A stretch of 64,000 bases of DNA from Ornithinibacillus sp047228935 (GCF_047228935.1 NZ_JBFEGG010000003.1:434001-498000); one strand, 5' to 3'. Counted from the first letter of the stretch, positions 26,171 through 35,199 are shown. Notes: a model not told the origin generated them from the sequence alone. Numbers and translations: made by a program.

Positions 26171-26233
26171 TATCACATGATACGTTTTAAGTTTGATAAA
26201 AATCAGGAGGTGAAATCCTACGTATCACATGAT
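26171..26233. repeat. Pair of TATCACATGAT sites ahead of the CNNM gene
   Basis: TATCACATGAT occurs at 26171-26181 and 26223-26233. The flanks make them opposite-facing: the first is followed by ACGT, the second preceded by ACGT. They lie within 80 bp of the start of the next gene and could be operator sites. A 30-codon TTG frame at 26098-26190 with a weak site is also present and was not called. Confidence 0.3.
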
Positions 26234-26246
26234 GCGAGGATATTAA

Positions 26247-27560
26247 TTGGATATAGTTAACTTACTTTGGGTTGTTGCATTGATTGTCTTAAGTGCATTC
26301 TTTGTAGCAACCGAATTCGCCATTGTAAAGGTCCGTTCTAGCCGGATAGATCAATTAATTGAAGAAGGAAATTCAAGAGCGGTAAGCTTAAAGAAAATTG
26401 ATGATAATTTGGATGCATTTATTAATGTATGTCAAATAGGTATCACGATTACTGCATTAGGACTTGGCTGGTTAGGGAAAAGCTCCATAGAGCAAGCCCT
26501 ACATCCAATATTTGATCATATGGATTCTTCCAGTTTATCTAGCTTTTTATATTTTATCGTAGCCTTTTTCATTATTATGTTTATACGAGTTGTAGTCGGT
26601 GAATTGGTTCCGAAAGCAGTTGCTACAAATAAAGCAGAGGCAATCGCTTTAAATTTAGCAAAACCTTTAATTTTCGTTCGTATTATTTTATTTCCTATTA
26701 CAATCATTTTAAATGGTGCAGCAAAAGTGTTCGTTCGATTGCTTGGATTTAAATCCATACAAGAAAACGATGCTCATTCAGAAGAAGAGCTAAGGTTAAT
26801 CCTTTCCGAAAGTTATAAAAATGGTGAGATTAATAAAGCGGAAATGATGTATGTGAACAATATTTTCGAATTTGACGAACGTGTTGCTAGGGAAATCATG
26901 GTTCCACGTACGGAGATGGTTTGCTTTTTTAAGGAAGATAGCTATGAAACGAATATAAATGTTATTCGCGAAGGTCAATATACTCGCTACCCGGTAGCGG
27001 ATGGAGATAAAGATCATATAATCGGATTAATAAATATTAAAGAATTATTTACTGGTCATATAACGAGTGAAAAAGAATCTATTGAGCCTCATATTCGACC
27101 TATCCTTCATGTTTCCGAATCAACGCCAATTAAGCAAGTGCTATTAAGAATGCAGAAGGAACGAATTCATATGGCAATAGTTGTGGATGAATATGGTGGT
27201 ACTGCTGGCTTGATAACGGTAGAGGACATTCTGGAGGAAATTGTTGGTGAAATTCGCGATGAATTTGATGCGAATGAAACACCGATGATTGAAGAACAAG
27301 AAGATGGATCTATTTTAGTCGATGGGAAAGTCTTATTGTATGAAATCAATGAGTACTTTGACCTTGATTTGGATGAAGATGAAGTAGATACAATTGCTGG
27401 TTGGATCATTAATCACAATGTTGAAGCAAATCAAGGAACAACAGTAGAACATGATGGTTATCAGTTTATTGTAGAAGAAATTGATGGTTATCAAGTTAAA
27501 AAAATTCGCATTGTTAAACCCGAAGAATTAAGCGAACATGATGAAGATACTGAAGAATAG
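26247..27560 (+). CDS. CNNM/CorC-family (HlyC) membrane protein
   Basis: 437 residues. Residues 1-195 are the DUF21 membrane domain (four helices; SAFFVATEFAIVKVRSSRI, VCQIGITITALGLGWLGK, VGELVPKAVATNKAE). Two CBS repeats lie at about 215-335 (VPRTEMVCFFKED, HMAIVVDEYGGTAGLITVED). The CorC_HlyC domain at about 350-430 closes the protein. CNNM/CorC proteins carry out Mg2+ efflux or support Mg2+ resistance; the old hemolysin name is misleading. Start TTG 26247 follows GCGAGGA. Terminated by its own hairpin. Confidence 0.9.
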   Translation: MDIVNLLWVVALIVLSAFFVATEFAIVKVRSSRIDQLIEEGNSRAVSLKKIDDNLDAFINVCQIGITITALGLGWLGKSSIEQALHPIFDHMDSSSLSSFLYFIVAFFIIMFIRVVVGELVPKAVATNKAEAIALNLAKPLIFVRIILFPITIILNGAAKVFVRLLGFKSIQENDAHSEEELRLILSESYKNGEINKAEMMYVNNIFEFDERVAREIMVPRTEMVCFFKEDSYETNINVIREGQYTRYPVADGDKDHIIGLINIKELFTGHITSEKESIEPHIRPILHVSESTPIKQVLLRMQKERIHMAIVVDEYGGTAGLITVEDILEEIVGEIRDEFDANETPMIEEQEDGSILVDGKVLLYEINEYFDLDLDEDEVDTIAGWIINHNVEANQGTTVEHDGYQFIVEEIDGYQVKKIRIVKPEELSEHDEDTEE

Positions 27561-27577
27561 AAATAATATTGTGTATA

Positions 27578-27616
27578 GGCACTGTGCATTCTGATAAGAA
27601 TCGCAGTGTCTTTCTT
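27578..27616 (+). terminator. Terminator after the CNNM gene
   Basis: AGGCACTGTGCATTCT pairs imperfectly with AGAATCGCAGTGTCT around GATA, then TTCTTTATAT. Confidence 0.7.
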
Positions 27617-27744
27617 TATATATTCCATTCAGGCATTGTTGAATAACGCTATCTTGTGTTTTTTATGTCGATTCAGTTCATAAAGATATGTTATAATTGC
27701 ATTAATTATCTAATTTTTAAAATTATTAGGGGGAATAGAGAGAA

Positions 27745-28689
27745 ATGGAAAATATAAGACTAGCTAAAGAAGCATTAAATCGTGTTATCTATGGAAAAGA
27801 AGAAGTAGTAGATTTATTGTTTACAGCACTGTTTGCACAAGGGCATGTGTTACTAGAGAGTGTACCTGGAACTGGAAAAACTAAACTTGCCAAGAGCTTT
27901 GCAAAAGTAATGGACGGCAAGTTTAATCGTGTCCAATTTACACCAGATGTATTACCAAGTGATGTAACAGGGATTAGATTTTTTAATCCTAAAACACAGG
28001 AATTTGAGCTACGTGTAGGACCTGTTGTGTCTAACGTGTTGCTTGCGGACGAGATTAACCGCGCAACTCCAAAAACGCAATCAAGTCTATTGGAAGTAAT
28101 GGAAGAATATCAATCTACTATTGATGGTGAGACAATTAAAATCAAGACTCCATTTATCGTAATCGCTACTCAAAACCCAGTAGAAAGTAATTATGGTACC
28201 TTCCCACTACCAGAAGCTCAATTAGACCGATTCTTATTTAAAGTGGATATTGGCTATCCAACGAAAGAAGAAGAAAAGCAAATCCTATCAACATACCGTA
28301 TGAATGATCCATATGAAGAAATTAAAGCTGTATTATCGTTAGAAGAAATTCGTTCTATCCAAGAGGATATTAAGGAGATTATGATTTCTGAAGTAGTTTA
28401 TGATTATTTACTAGATTTAGTTCATGCTTCAAGAAATCATCATGAAGTTGAGTTAGGAATTTCACCGCGTGGGATGTTGGCATTAATGCGTGCTAGTCAA
28501 GCTAGTGCATTATTACAAGGAAGAGAATATGTAACGCCAAATGATATTAAGACTCTTACTCCATATGTGTTTGAGCATCGTTTAATATTGACAATGGAAG
28601 GATCGATTAAGAAGACTTCCGAACAAGTCGTGAAGGAAATTCTAGAAGCAGTTCCAGTACCTGTTGAAGAAGGGGCCGTTTCACAATGA
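27745..28689 (+). CDS. MoxR-family AAA+ ATPase
   Basis: 314 residues. Walker A is SVPGTGKTK (39-46), Walker B LLADEINRATPK, sensor 1 VIATQNPVESNYGTFPLPEA with the Arg finger region QLDRFLFK. The C-terminal lid contains GISPRGMLALMRASQA. MoxR ATPases act as chaperones for partner proteins, often with VWA or DUF58 partners. It is the first gene of a four-gene operon and overlaps the DUF58 gene by four bases. The same start of operon is known in B. subtilis (yeaC-yeaD-yebA). Confidence 0.93.
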   Translation: MENIRLAKEALNRVIYGKEEVVDLLFTALFAQGHVLLESVPGTGKTKLAKSFAKVMDGKFNRVQFTPDVLPSDVTGIRFFNPKTQEFELRVGPVVSNVLLADEINRATPKTQSSLLEVMEEYQSTIDGETIKIKTPFIVIATQNPVESNYGTFPLPEAQLDRFLFKVDIGYPTKEEEKQILSTYRMNDPYEEIKAVLSLEEIRSIQEDIKEIMISEVVYDYLLDLVHASRNHHEVELGISPRGMLALMRASQASALLQGREYVTPNDIKTLTPYVFEHRLILTMEGSIKKTSEQVVKEILEAVPVPVEEGAVSQ

Positions 28690-29903
28690 TGTGGAGAAAG
28701 GAAGAAGGAACAGGAGATTCTAGAAGCTTTGACTATATCCTCTTAGCTTTATTTGTGTTCTTTATCATTGGAGTCATTTTCCGATCTTCGGTTGTTTTTA
28801 TTGCAGTTGGTATATTTGCTGCCTATTTAATCGGATATAAAATTTATGACAACAGTATTTTAAAAAGCCTTTCTTTAAAGAACCAAAAGAGAACAATTAA
28901 ACTCTTTCCAGGGGAGGAAGAAAGCTTTAAATTTGAAATAGAAAATAAATCGATGTTTCCCCTCATTAATGGGGAGTTCACATTTCAAATTGGCTCTGCC
29001 ATTAAAGCATATACGATTGCGAAAGATGAGGATTATTGGAAAGAGCTAAAGCTTCCATTATCTATCATTCAGAAAAAGAAAACCGTATTAGAGTTTCCCA
29101 TTAGAGCAGAGCAACGTGGTGTTGCAAGAGTTAAAAACATATCGTATGATTTTCCACATTTACTGAATTTTAGTAGGCTTCGACTGCGATATTACGATTT
29201 TTTTCAAACGGAATTTATCGTTTATCCGAAGTTATTACCAGTTCAAGGAGTGAATGCCGTATTTCATATGATGCCAGGTGATAGTAGGCTAAATTATTCT
29301 CCATTTGAAGAGGTACAAAGCCCTTTAGGGACACGCGATTATAATTATAGTGATCCTTTTCATAAAATAAACTGGAAAGCAACAGTCAAAACACAAAAAA
29401 TGCAGACGAATATTTACGAAAAGGTTGTAGATAGGACCTTTGTATTTATTATTAACTTAAGCACGGAAAACGATAAAAACATGGTCAGCTTTAATAAAAA
29501 CTTAGAAAATCTATTATCCTATACGGCATATCTAAGTGAATATGCTACGAAAATGCGGATACCTTTTGAGATTTATATTAATGCACGGAAACCCGGTAAA
29601 GTTCCTTATGTTCATTTACACGAAGGGGAAGGGAAAACACATTATATGCATGCCTTAGAGATGTTAGCTAGAGTACATAAGCAGGCACCTATCCTACCAT
29701 TTAATAAAATGATGTTCCATATTGGAAAACAATTTATTAAACCGAAGACGATTATATTTATTGGAGATCTTCCAAGTGGTTCTATGGAAATGATGAATTC
29801 TTGGAAGCAGACACAAAATAGTGTCTATCACTTGGTGGAAGGAGAAGGAGGAGCGGCAATAAGGCCTGCTGCTTTGAGGGGGGCTGTAAGGAATGCAACG
29901 TAA
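28686..29903 (+). CDS. DUF58 domain protein
   Basis: 405 residues. Two membrane helices at about 15-60 (IGVIFRSSVVFIAVGIFAAY), then a beta-rich part and the DUF58 block near 215-260 (LGTRDYNYSDPFHKINWKAT), a VWA-like fold that is the usual MoxR partner. The last 30 residues are cytosolic. ATG overlaps the MoxR stop (ATGA), and the end overlaps the next gene by 11 bases. Probably the client or cofactor of the MoxR ATPase. Substrate unknown. Confidence 0.88.
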   Translation: MMWRKEEGTGDSRSFDYILLALFVFFIIGVIFRSSVVFIAVGIFAAYLIGYKIYDNSILKSLSLKNQKRTIKLFPGEEESFKFEIENKSMFPLINGEFTFQIGSAIKAYTIAKDEDYWKELKLPLSIIQKKKTVLEFPIRAEQRGVARVKNISYDFPHLLNFSRLRLRYYDFFQTEFIVYPKLLPVQGVNAVFHMMPGDSRLNYSPFEEVQSPLGTRDYNYSDPFHKINWKATVKTQKMQTNIYEKVVDRTFVFIINLSTENDKNMVSFNKNLENLLSYTAYLSEYATKMRIPFEIYINARKPGKVPYVHLHEGEGKTHYMHALEMLARVHKQAPILPFNKMMFHIGKQFIKPKTIIFIGDLPSGSMEMMNSWKQTQNSVYHLVEGEGGAAIRPAALRGAVRNAT

Positions 29904-31089
29904 TCATCCACTTATAGCTTACTCCTATCACTTCTTATGTGAAGCAATCCTTATCTTTATGATTTTTGTACCAGTACTATATCATCGCTACTTATTCGTT
30001 CCGTATTGGAGTTATTTGGTAGTAATCGGATTAACAAGTTTACTATTTACTTTTTGCACGAAATTTAAGGTGAACAAATATATTTATATGCTGATTACAC
30101 CTTTATTGTTTGTAGTGTTTTTTCTCTTAGAATATCCCATCCTTATCGGCATTTTATTTTCGCCATTACTTGTTTGGCGCTATCTAAATATAAGAAAGCA
30201 AGAAGTAGTGAAGAGAGAATCGCTTTATATTTTACTAACTGTTATAGCAACAATTTATGTAAGTATTTTTGTGCATGATAGTGTTGTGATGATTTATCCA
30301 TTTTTACAATTTGTCCTATTGTCATTTGGGTATATCGCAAGTCATCTAGTTCACGTCAGGAAAAATGATTTGAAAGCAATTGATCGCAAGATTCCATTCT
30401 ATTTTGTTGGTTTACTTGTTGCTTCTGCTGGATTATTTTTCTTGGCATATCCAGTTCTGCGCCAAATCACTTCTAGTTTATGGAAGGGAATTATAAACTT
30501 TACAGGCAACTCTATACTTGGCGTGTCAAACTTTTTAAGTTTTTTTCAAGTAGAAAAACGTGGGTGGCCAGAGCAGACTCCAGAAGAGGCAAAGCATGGG
30601 GATGGCTATTGGGATGAGCTTCAAGAGTATAATTTGATGGAAGAAATTTCAGGACTTGTTGTTTTAGGGGTAATATTAGTATTACTAGTTGTACTTATTC
30701 TTCTTATTATTTCAGTTGTAAAAAAACAAGTGAAGAAGCGGATGACATTGGTGGAAATAAATCATTCTAAACCACAAAGTCCTATTTCAACTTATCGTGA
30801 AGATGCAGTGGTTGAATCTACAAAGAAATCGTTATTTAAGCGTAACCAACATATTCCTAACAACCCTATAAGAAAAATGGTCTATCAATTTGAGCGGAAG
30901 GCTGTTAAATATAAGAAGGGCAGAAAACCGTCTGAAACGGTGGAGGACTGGTTTCAACGGGTTGGTATAAAAGCTAATCTCAATATTTATCAAAGTGTCC
31001 GTTATGGTAATCAAGAAGTAAGTGACCAAGAACAGCAACAATTAAAAAGGGAATTAAAACATATGGAAGATGTTTTATTTGGTAAATAG
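29893..31089 (+). CDS. Membrane protein with DUF4129-like tail, paralogue 1
   Basis: 398 residues. Six to seven helices up to about 215, an extracellular loop, one more helix at about 258-280 (GLVVLGVILVLLVVLILLII), then a basic C-terminal domain with NPIRKMVYQFERKAVKYKKG and ETVEDWFQRVGIKANLNIYQ, similar to DUF4129. In B. subtilis the third gene (yebA) also has a transglutaminase core between membrane and tail. No such core with Cys-His-Asp is present here. It shares the whole layout with the next gene, which indicates tandem duplication. Confidence 0.7.
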   Translation: MQRNHPLIAYSYHFLCEAILIFMIFVPVLYHRYLFVPYWSYLVVIGLTSLLFTFCTKFKVNKYIYMLITPLLFVVFFLLEYPILIGILFSPLLVWRYLNIRKQEVVKRESLYILLTVIATIYVSIFVHDSVVMIYPFLQFVLLSFGYIASHLVHVRKNDLKAIDRKIPFYFVGLLVASAGLFFLAYPVLRQITSSLWKGIINFTGNSILGVSNFLSFFQVEKRGWPEQTPEEAKHGDGYWDELQEYNLMEEISGLVVLGVILVLLVVLILLIISVVKKQVKKRMTLVEINHSKPQSPISTYREDAVVESTKKSLFKRNQHIPNNPIRKMVYQFERKAVKYKKGRKPSETVEDWFQRVGIKANLNIYQSVRYGNQEVSDQEQQQLKRELKHMEDVLFGK

Positions 31090-31183
31090 AAGGGGTTTAA
31101 ATTTAAAAACTACCCTCTTATTCTTAAAATCTAGGCGTATTGTTAAAGTAATACGAATAATTAATCACATGGAGATGAAAGTC

Positions 31184-32395
31184 ATGCATTTAAAATTATA
31201 TTACATAACGCATGCTTACCATTTTATAAACGAAGCTATCATTATCTATTTGGCATTATTGCCTATTTCATTTACTTACTATGAGAATGTTTCGATATGG
31301 AAGTATATGGCGTTAGTTATTGGAATTTCGTTAGCATATTCTTTTATCTCTAAGTATGCAAAAAATTATGTCCTATATGTTATATCGATTCCTATTCTAG
31401 TGATTTTGTTTTATACAGTAGGGTATACATTATTGTTAAGTATGTTGTTTTCTGGATTACTAGCTTGGAGGTTTATCTCTATTCGAGGCAATACGTTTAT
31501 TGGAAATGAAGCAACTTACTTAGGAGCGACGATACTACTTACTATATTAGCATTATTTATTGCGCGTGATTTTGAAGTTGTTATTTATCTTATACTACAA
31601 ATAGCGATTATTCTTTTAGGGCATACATTTAGCCATTTGTTTGTCATTGAGCCTGAAAAGCGAAGAGTTATTAATCGTTTTGAATGGTTTAAATGGGGAG
31701 GCTTTTTTGCTACGGTTATCTTATTCATTTATTTGTTTTCCAATACAATAACAAGCATGACAGCCAAAGTTTGGAGTGCAATCGGTGGTATTATAACCCT
31801 CTTTGCAGGAGGGATTGCTAGATTTTTTGAATTCTTAGGTATTAGTGATTTCTTTAAATCAGGAGTGGATGAGTTAGAACCAATTGAAATGGGTGGTTTT
31901 GAGGAAGCGGAACAAGCAGAGATGCCTAGCTTTGAATATACTGAAGGTGTAGATGTCAATATTATTTTGTTTGCTATATTTGGATTACTTTTAGTAGCCT
32001 TTATAATTATCTTGTATAAGGCGATGAAGGAGAAGGGGAAAGAAGTAGTCCAAGATGACTCACGTGGTTTTGAATTACGAGAAGAAGAGATTGTCGGTAA
32101 TCAATCTTTTACAAAAAAATCGTCTAGGAAGAGAGGGAAAAAGCCAACTAATCCTATTCGAAGGTTAGTTTATGATTTTGAAAAGAAAGCAGCAAAATTA
32201 GAACTTGGTAGATTAAGCCACGAATCAATCGAGAATTGGTTTAAGCGGCTTGGCCTAGAAGCAGATCTACAAATTTATCAAAAGGTACGATATGGTGAAA
32301 TGAATTCGTCCCCTGAAGAAGAAGTAGAATTTAGAAATATGTTAAAGGACTTCGAAAAGGAATTGGTAAAATATAAGGAAAATGAATCTAAGTAG
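31184..32395 (+). CDS. Membrane protein with DUF4129-like tail, paralogue 2
   Basis: 403 residues from ATG 31184, nine bases after GGAG 31171-31174; the longer reading from 31070 has no site and overlaps the previous gene. N-terminus MHLKLYYITHAYHFINEAII matches the paralogue's HPLIAYSYHFLCEAILIF. The tail NPIRRLVYDFEKKAAKLELG, ESIENWFKRLGLEADLQIYQ is clearly homologous to the tail of paralogue 1. The extracellular loop differs and is acidic (EPIEMGGFEEAEQAEMPSFE). Last gene of the MoxR operon. Function unknown; the pair may form a heteromer. Confidence 0.7.
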   Translation: MHLKLYYITHAYHFINEAIIIYLALLPISFTYYENVSIWKYMALVIGISLAYSFISKYAKNYVLYVISIPILVILFYTVGYTLLLSMLFSGLLAWRFISIRGNTFIGNEATYLGATILLTILALFIARDFEVVIYLILQIAIILLGHTFSHLFVIEPEKRRVINRFEWFKWGGFFATVILFIYLFSNTITSMTAKVWSAIGGIITLFAGGIARFFEFLGISDFFKSGVDELEPIEMGGFEEAEQAEMPSFEYTEGVDVNIILFAIFGLLLVAFIIILYKAMKEKGKEVVQDDSRGFELREEEIVGNQSFTKKSSRKRGKKPTNPIRRLVYDFEKKAAKLELGRLSHESIENWFKRLGLEADLQIYQKVRYGEMNSSPEEEVEFRNMLKDFEKELVKYKENESK

Positions 32396-32431
32396 TAATT
32401 GATTGTTTTTTATGTAATAATAGGTACTAGA

Positions 32432-32554
32432 ATGTTTTCTAGGGTTCCGCAATTTTTTGGTCTGGACCGAGAGAAAACGCACGAGAGTGTACACGGAGGG
32501 ATAAAAGCCCGGGAGGATATCTGTAAATGATGATATCTCTCCTGGGCTTTTTTT
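32432..32554 (+). ncRNA. Guanidine-I (ykkC) riboswitch with expression-platform terminator
   Basis: The aptamer core is clear: CTAGGGTTCCG at about 32439-32449, GGACCGAGAGAAAACG at 32464-32479, CACGGAGGGATAAAAGCCCG to 32511. The terminator stem AGCCCGGGAGGATATC (about 32506-32521) pairs with GATATCTCTCCTGGGCT (32532-32548) and is followed by seven T. Guanidine binding should prevent the terminator and switch on the SMR exporter pair just downstream. Confidence 0.93.
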
Positions 32555-32576
32555 AATGAATTTTTGAGGTGAAGTT

Positions 32577-32918
32577 ATGAAAAAGTATTGGAATTTAGTT
32601 TGGTTAGGTGTTTTATTTGAAGTTTGCTGGGTTGTTGGCTTAAAGCATGCTGATAGTATGTTGACATGGGGGTTAACAATAATAGCTATTTACGTTAGTA
32701 TGCATGCATTGCTAGTTGCATCTAGTAAATTACCAACCGGTACAACTTACGCAGTATTTACAGGTAGCGGAACTGCAGGAACTGTGTTGGTTGAGATGGT
32801 TGTTTTTGGAGAACCTTTTCAACTGATGAAGATTGCATTAATTCTATTACTTTTAGTTGGTGTAATTGGGTTGAAAGTTGTTACTAAGAAAGTGGAACAG
32901 GAAGGGGTACAGGAATAA
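32577..32918 (+). CDS. SMR-family guanidinium exporter subunit
   Basis: 113 residues, four helices, small multidrug resistance family. The Glu in TM1 that couples protons is in VLFEVCWVVGLKHAD; the GTTYAVFTGSGTAGTVLVEM block marks the SugE/Gdx side. Control by a guanidine-I riboswitch indicates guanidinium export, as shown for YkkC/YkkD and Gdx proteins. It overlaps the second SMR gene by one base (TAATG), which supports an obligate heterodimer. Confidence 0.92.
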   Translation: MKKYWNLVWLGVLFEVCWVVGLKHADSMLTWGLTIIAIYVSMHALLVASSKLPTGTTYAVFTGSGTAGTVLVEMVVFGEPFQLMKIALILLLLVGVIGLKVVTKKVEQEGVQE

Positions 32919-33232
32919 TGGATTGGATTTATCTAATTATAGCTGGGATTGGCGAAATATTAGGGGTGATGGGAATTAGTCAAGTTAACAAGAGGAAAAG
33001 CATTTGGAGCTTTTCGTTGTTAATTGGTGGTTTTAGCTTAAGTTTTATCTTTTTAGCCATCTCTATGCAAACCATTGCTATGGGAACAGCATATGCAGTT
33101 TGGACTGGTATTGGCACTGTTGGTAGTGTGATTATAGGAATGGTGTTGTATAATGAGTCAAAAGATTTATTACGAATTCTATTTATTTGTATGGTATTAA
33201 CCGCAGCAATCGGATTAAAACTTATATCCTAG
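32918..33232 (+). CDS. SMR-family guanidinium exporter partner subunit
   Basis: 104 residues, four helices. Proton-coupling Glu in LIIAGIGEILGVMGISQV; GTAYAVWTGIGTVGSVIIGM is the SMR signature. Companion of the preceding subunit, as in YkkCD. Its last 18 bases overlap, tail to tail, the 3' end of the leftward fluC gene, leaving no space for a separate terminator. Confidence 0.92.
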   Translation: MDWIYLIIAGIGEILGVMGISQVNKRKSIWSFSLLIGGFSLSFIFLAISMQTIAMGTAYAVWTGIGTVGSVIIGMVLYNESKDLLRILFICMVLTAAIGLKLIS

Positions 33233-33571
33233 TAAAAAGAATGTTATAAGTACAACTAGAGTAGCAGTTATAATAGAAGTTGTAACATAGACTACTGCTT
33301 CTTTGTAGTTTCTATGCAAAAGTGATTGTATGACTTCATTTCCAAACGTTGAAAAGGTAGTATAAGCACCACAAAACCCTATACCTAAAATTGCCCAAAG
33401 TCGTTCATAGATTACTCCATTAGCATATAAGTATACAGTTATCGCTAGTAAGAAGGATCCAGTAATATTTGCAATCCAAGTACTAATTAATCGTTTATTT
33501 AGTATTCGAGAAATATAAAAGCGGAGGATACTACCAATAAATCCTCCTACACTAATTAATAATATGTTCAT
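33215..33571 (-). CDS. crcB: Fluoride channel FluC (CrcB), subunit 1
   Basis: 118 residues, four helices. CrcB/Fluc motifs: GGFIGSILRFYIS, the TWIANITGSFLLA helix with the pore Asn, and GAYTTFSTFGNEVIQ with the Phe-box. Fluc dimers let fluoride leave the cell. AAAGGA nine bases before ATG. It overlaps its paralogue by 20 bases; Gram-positive bacteria often encode two different subunits that make a heterodimer. Last gene of the znu-zur operon. Confidence 0.92.
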   Translation of the reverse strand: MNILLISVGGFIGSILRFYISRILNKRLISTWIANITGSFLLAITVYLYANGVIYERLWAILGIGFCGAYTTFSTFGNEVIQSLLHRNYKEAVVYVTTSIITATLVVLITFFLLGYKF

Positions 33572-33965
33572 GTCTTTTCTGTCCTTTTAAAGCAAATTTA
33601 TAGCCAATAAAACATACGAGAAGTCCACCAAAAAGACTAACGAAAACATAAACTATAGCTAGAACGAAATTTTGATAACCTAGCTGGATTGTTTCTACTG
33701 CAAAGGTCGAAAAAGTGGTAAAAGCCCCAATTAAACCAGTACTAATTCCTGTAAACACTGGAGTTGAAACTTTATTTTTAAGAAGGGGCTGATTTATTAT
33801 AAAACTTAATAAGAAGCAGCCTATTAAATTTGCAAGTAACGTCCCAAATGGAAATATATATCCACTATGAAAAAAAACTGATAATAGATATCGGCCGGTT
33901 GCACCTAACATACCACCGACTCCAACAGCTAAATATATTGCTAAACTGTTTGACATGAAGGACAT
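33552..33965 (-). CDS. crcB: Fluoride channel FluC (CrcB), subunit 2
   Basis: 137 residues (134 if the second ATG at 33956 is used; no clear ribosome site for either, translation is probably coupled). Motifs GGMLGATGRYLLS, TLLANLIGCFLLSF with the pore Asn and GAFTTFSTFAVETIQL. It overlaps the zur gene upstream by 25 bases and subunit 1 downstream by 20. No fluoride riboswitch is visible ahead of it, so expression seems tied to the zinc operon. Confidence 0.9.
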   Translation of the reverse strand: MSFMSNSLAIYLAVGVGGMLGATGRYLLSVFFHSGYIFPFGTLLANLIGCFLLSFIINQPLLKNKVSTPVFTGISTGLIGAFTTFSTFAVETIQLGYQNFVLAIVYVFVSLFGGLLVCFIGYKFALKGQKRHEHIIN

Positions 33966-34354
33966 AATCCATAAATTTCAAATTTATGGTCCTCTATTTC
34001 ATAGTTAGATAAAGATCTTTTTACCTCTTCCATAGGACAAACTTCTATTTCTTTCGTTTTCCCACAATCTTTACAAATAAAGTGGTGGTGGTGATGGCTT
34101 GTGCAATTCATACGAAAATGTTTTTCACCATTTAACTCGGTCACTTCTAAAATACCAACTTCATTATAAAGGTGTAGATTTCGATAAATCGTATCAAAGC
34201 TGATACCTTCGTAAGTCTCTTCTAAATGCTGGATAAGATCCTTAGCAGTTCGGTAACCATCAGCATTCTCGAAAAATGTTAAAATATCTTTTCTTTTTCC
34301 AGTAGTTTTATAGCCTTTTTTCTTTAATAATTCAATTGCTTCTTGGGTTTTCAT
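33941..34354 (-). CDS. zur: Zinc uptake regulator Zur (Fur family)
   Basis: 137 residues. Winged helix at 1-80 (KGYKTTGKRKDILTFFENAD, GISFDTIYRNLHLYNEVGIL), then the metal domain with MNCTSHHHHHFICKDCG, EVCPMEE and a C-terminal CPSC pair. Two CxxC pairs give the structural zinc site, and the His cluster the sensing site. It lies inside the znu operon, overlapping znuB by four bases, and two Zur boxes precede znuA, so it regulates the operon and itself. Fur or PerR identity is less likely because of the zinc context. Confidence 0.92.
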   Translation of the reverse strand: MKTQEAIELLKKKGYKTTGKRKDILTFFENADGYRTAKDLIQHLEETYEGISFDTIYRNLHLYNEVGILEVTELNGEKHFRMNCTSHHHHHFICKDCGKTKEIEVCPMEEVKRSLSNYEIEDHKFEIYGLCPSCQTV

Positions 34355-35199
34355 GATTTAGCCCCCAGTTTTGATTCTTTAAGTCGTCTATAGCCAATAG
34401 TAATCAATAAAATAATGATTGCTACAACTACAATTGTTCCTCCAGGTGGAATATTTAAATAATAACCTGAGATTAATCCTATCATAACAGCTAATTCACC
34501 AAATGCAATAGCTAAAAACATCATTTGTTTGAAACCTTTTGCGATTCGCATACTAGCTGCAACAGGTAATGTCATTAATGCAGACACTAATAGTACCCCT
34601 ACAATTTGAATCGAAGCAGCGATTACTAGAGCAGTTAAGATGATAAACAAAAGATGTATTTGCTTCGAATGAATGCCTGACACTTTCGAATGCTCTTCAT
34701 CAAAAGATAACGTAAACAACTCTTTGTAAAACATCGTTATAATAAATAAAACAAAGACAGTAATAATTAATATCGTGATAAAGTCAGTTTTACTAACAGC
34801 TGAAGCAGAGCCGAAAAGATAATTCATTAGTTCGGTATTAAAGCCGTCAGCTAGTGCGATAAAGATTACACTGAGACCAACTCCGCCAGATAGAATAATT
34901 GGTATCGCTATTTCTTGGTATGCTTTATAGACACTACGCAGTTTTTCAATAAATATGGAACCTAGTACAGAAAATAGTAATCCACCATATAAAGGTGGAA
35001 ACATATAGAAAGCAAACTTTTTTTCTACAAATAGTCCAAATGCAATCCCTGCTAACGTGACATGGGATAATGCATCGGCTATTAATGAGAGTCTTCTAAC
35101 TACTATAAATGTCCCAAGCAATGGAGCAATAATTCCTATTAATATCCCTGTTAAAAATGTTTGCCTTAAAAAATCAAATGCTAATAAATCTGCTATCAT
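34351..35199 (-). CDS. znuB: Zinc ABC transporter permease ZnuB (AdcB)
   Basis: 282 residues, eight to nine helices, ABC-3 metal permease family. Visible: the IIAPLLGTFIVVRRLSLIAD and ALSHVTLAGIAFG segments and the LLVSALMTLPVAASMRIAKG block. It forms the membrane channel with ZnuC. GGAGGAG before ATG; 16 bases after znuC. Confidence 0.93.
   Translation of the reverse strand: MIADLLAFDFLRQTFLTGILIGIIAPLLGTFIVVRRLSLIADALSHVTLAGIAFGLFVEKKFAFYMFPPLYGGLLFSVLGSIFIEKLRSVYKAYQEIAIPIILSGGVGLSVIFIALADGFNTELMNYLFGSASAVSKTDFITILIITVFVLFIITMFYKELFTLSFDEEHSKVSGIHSKQIHLLFIILTALVIAASIQIVGVLLVSALMTLPVAASMRIAKGFKQMMFLAIAFGELAVMIGLISGYYLNIPPGGTIVVVAIIILLITIGYRRLKESKLGAKS

Noticed and set aside
26098..26190. 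30-codon TTG frame (MLNKINFADVLISQWIESST...) before the CNNM gene
   Set aside because: Weak site and no family; could be a leader peptide or gene remnant, but evidence is too thin to call.
26041..26246. Possible metal riboswitch (M-box or yybP-ykoY) before the CNNM gene
   Set aside because: None of the conserved landmarks of either class could be found in the leader.
33552..33965. Fluoride riboswitch for the fluC pair
   Set aside because: The genes overlap zur upstream, and no fluoride aptamer pattern is visible.
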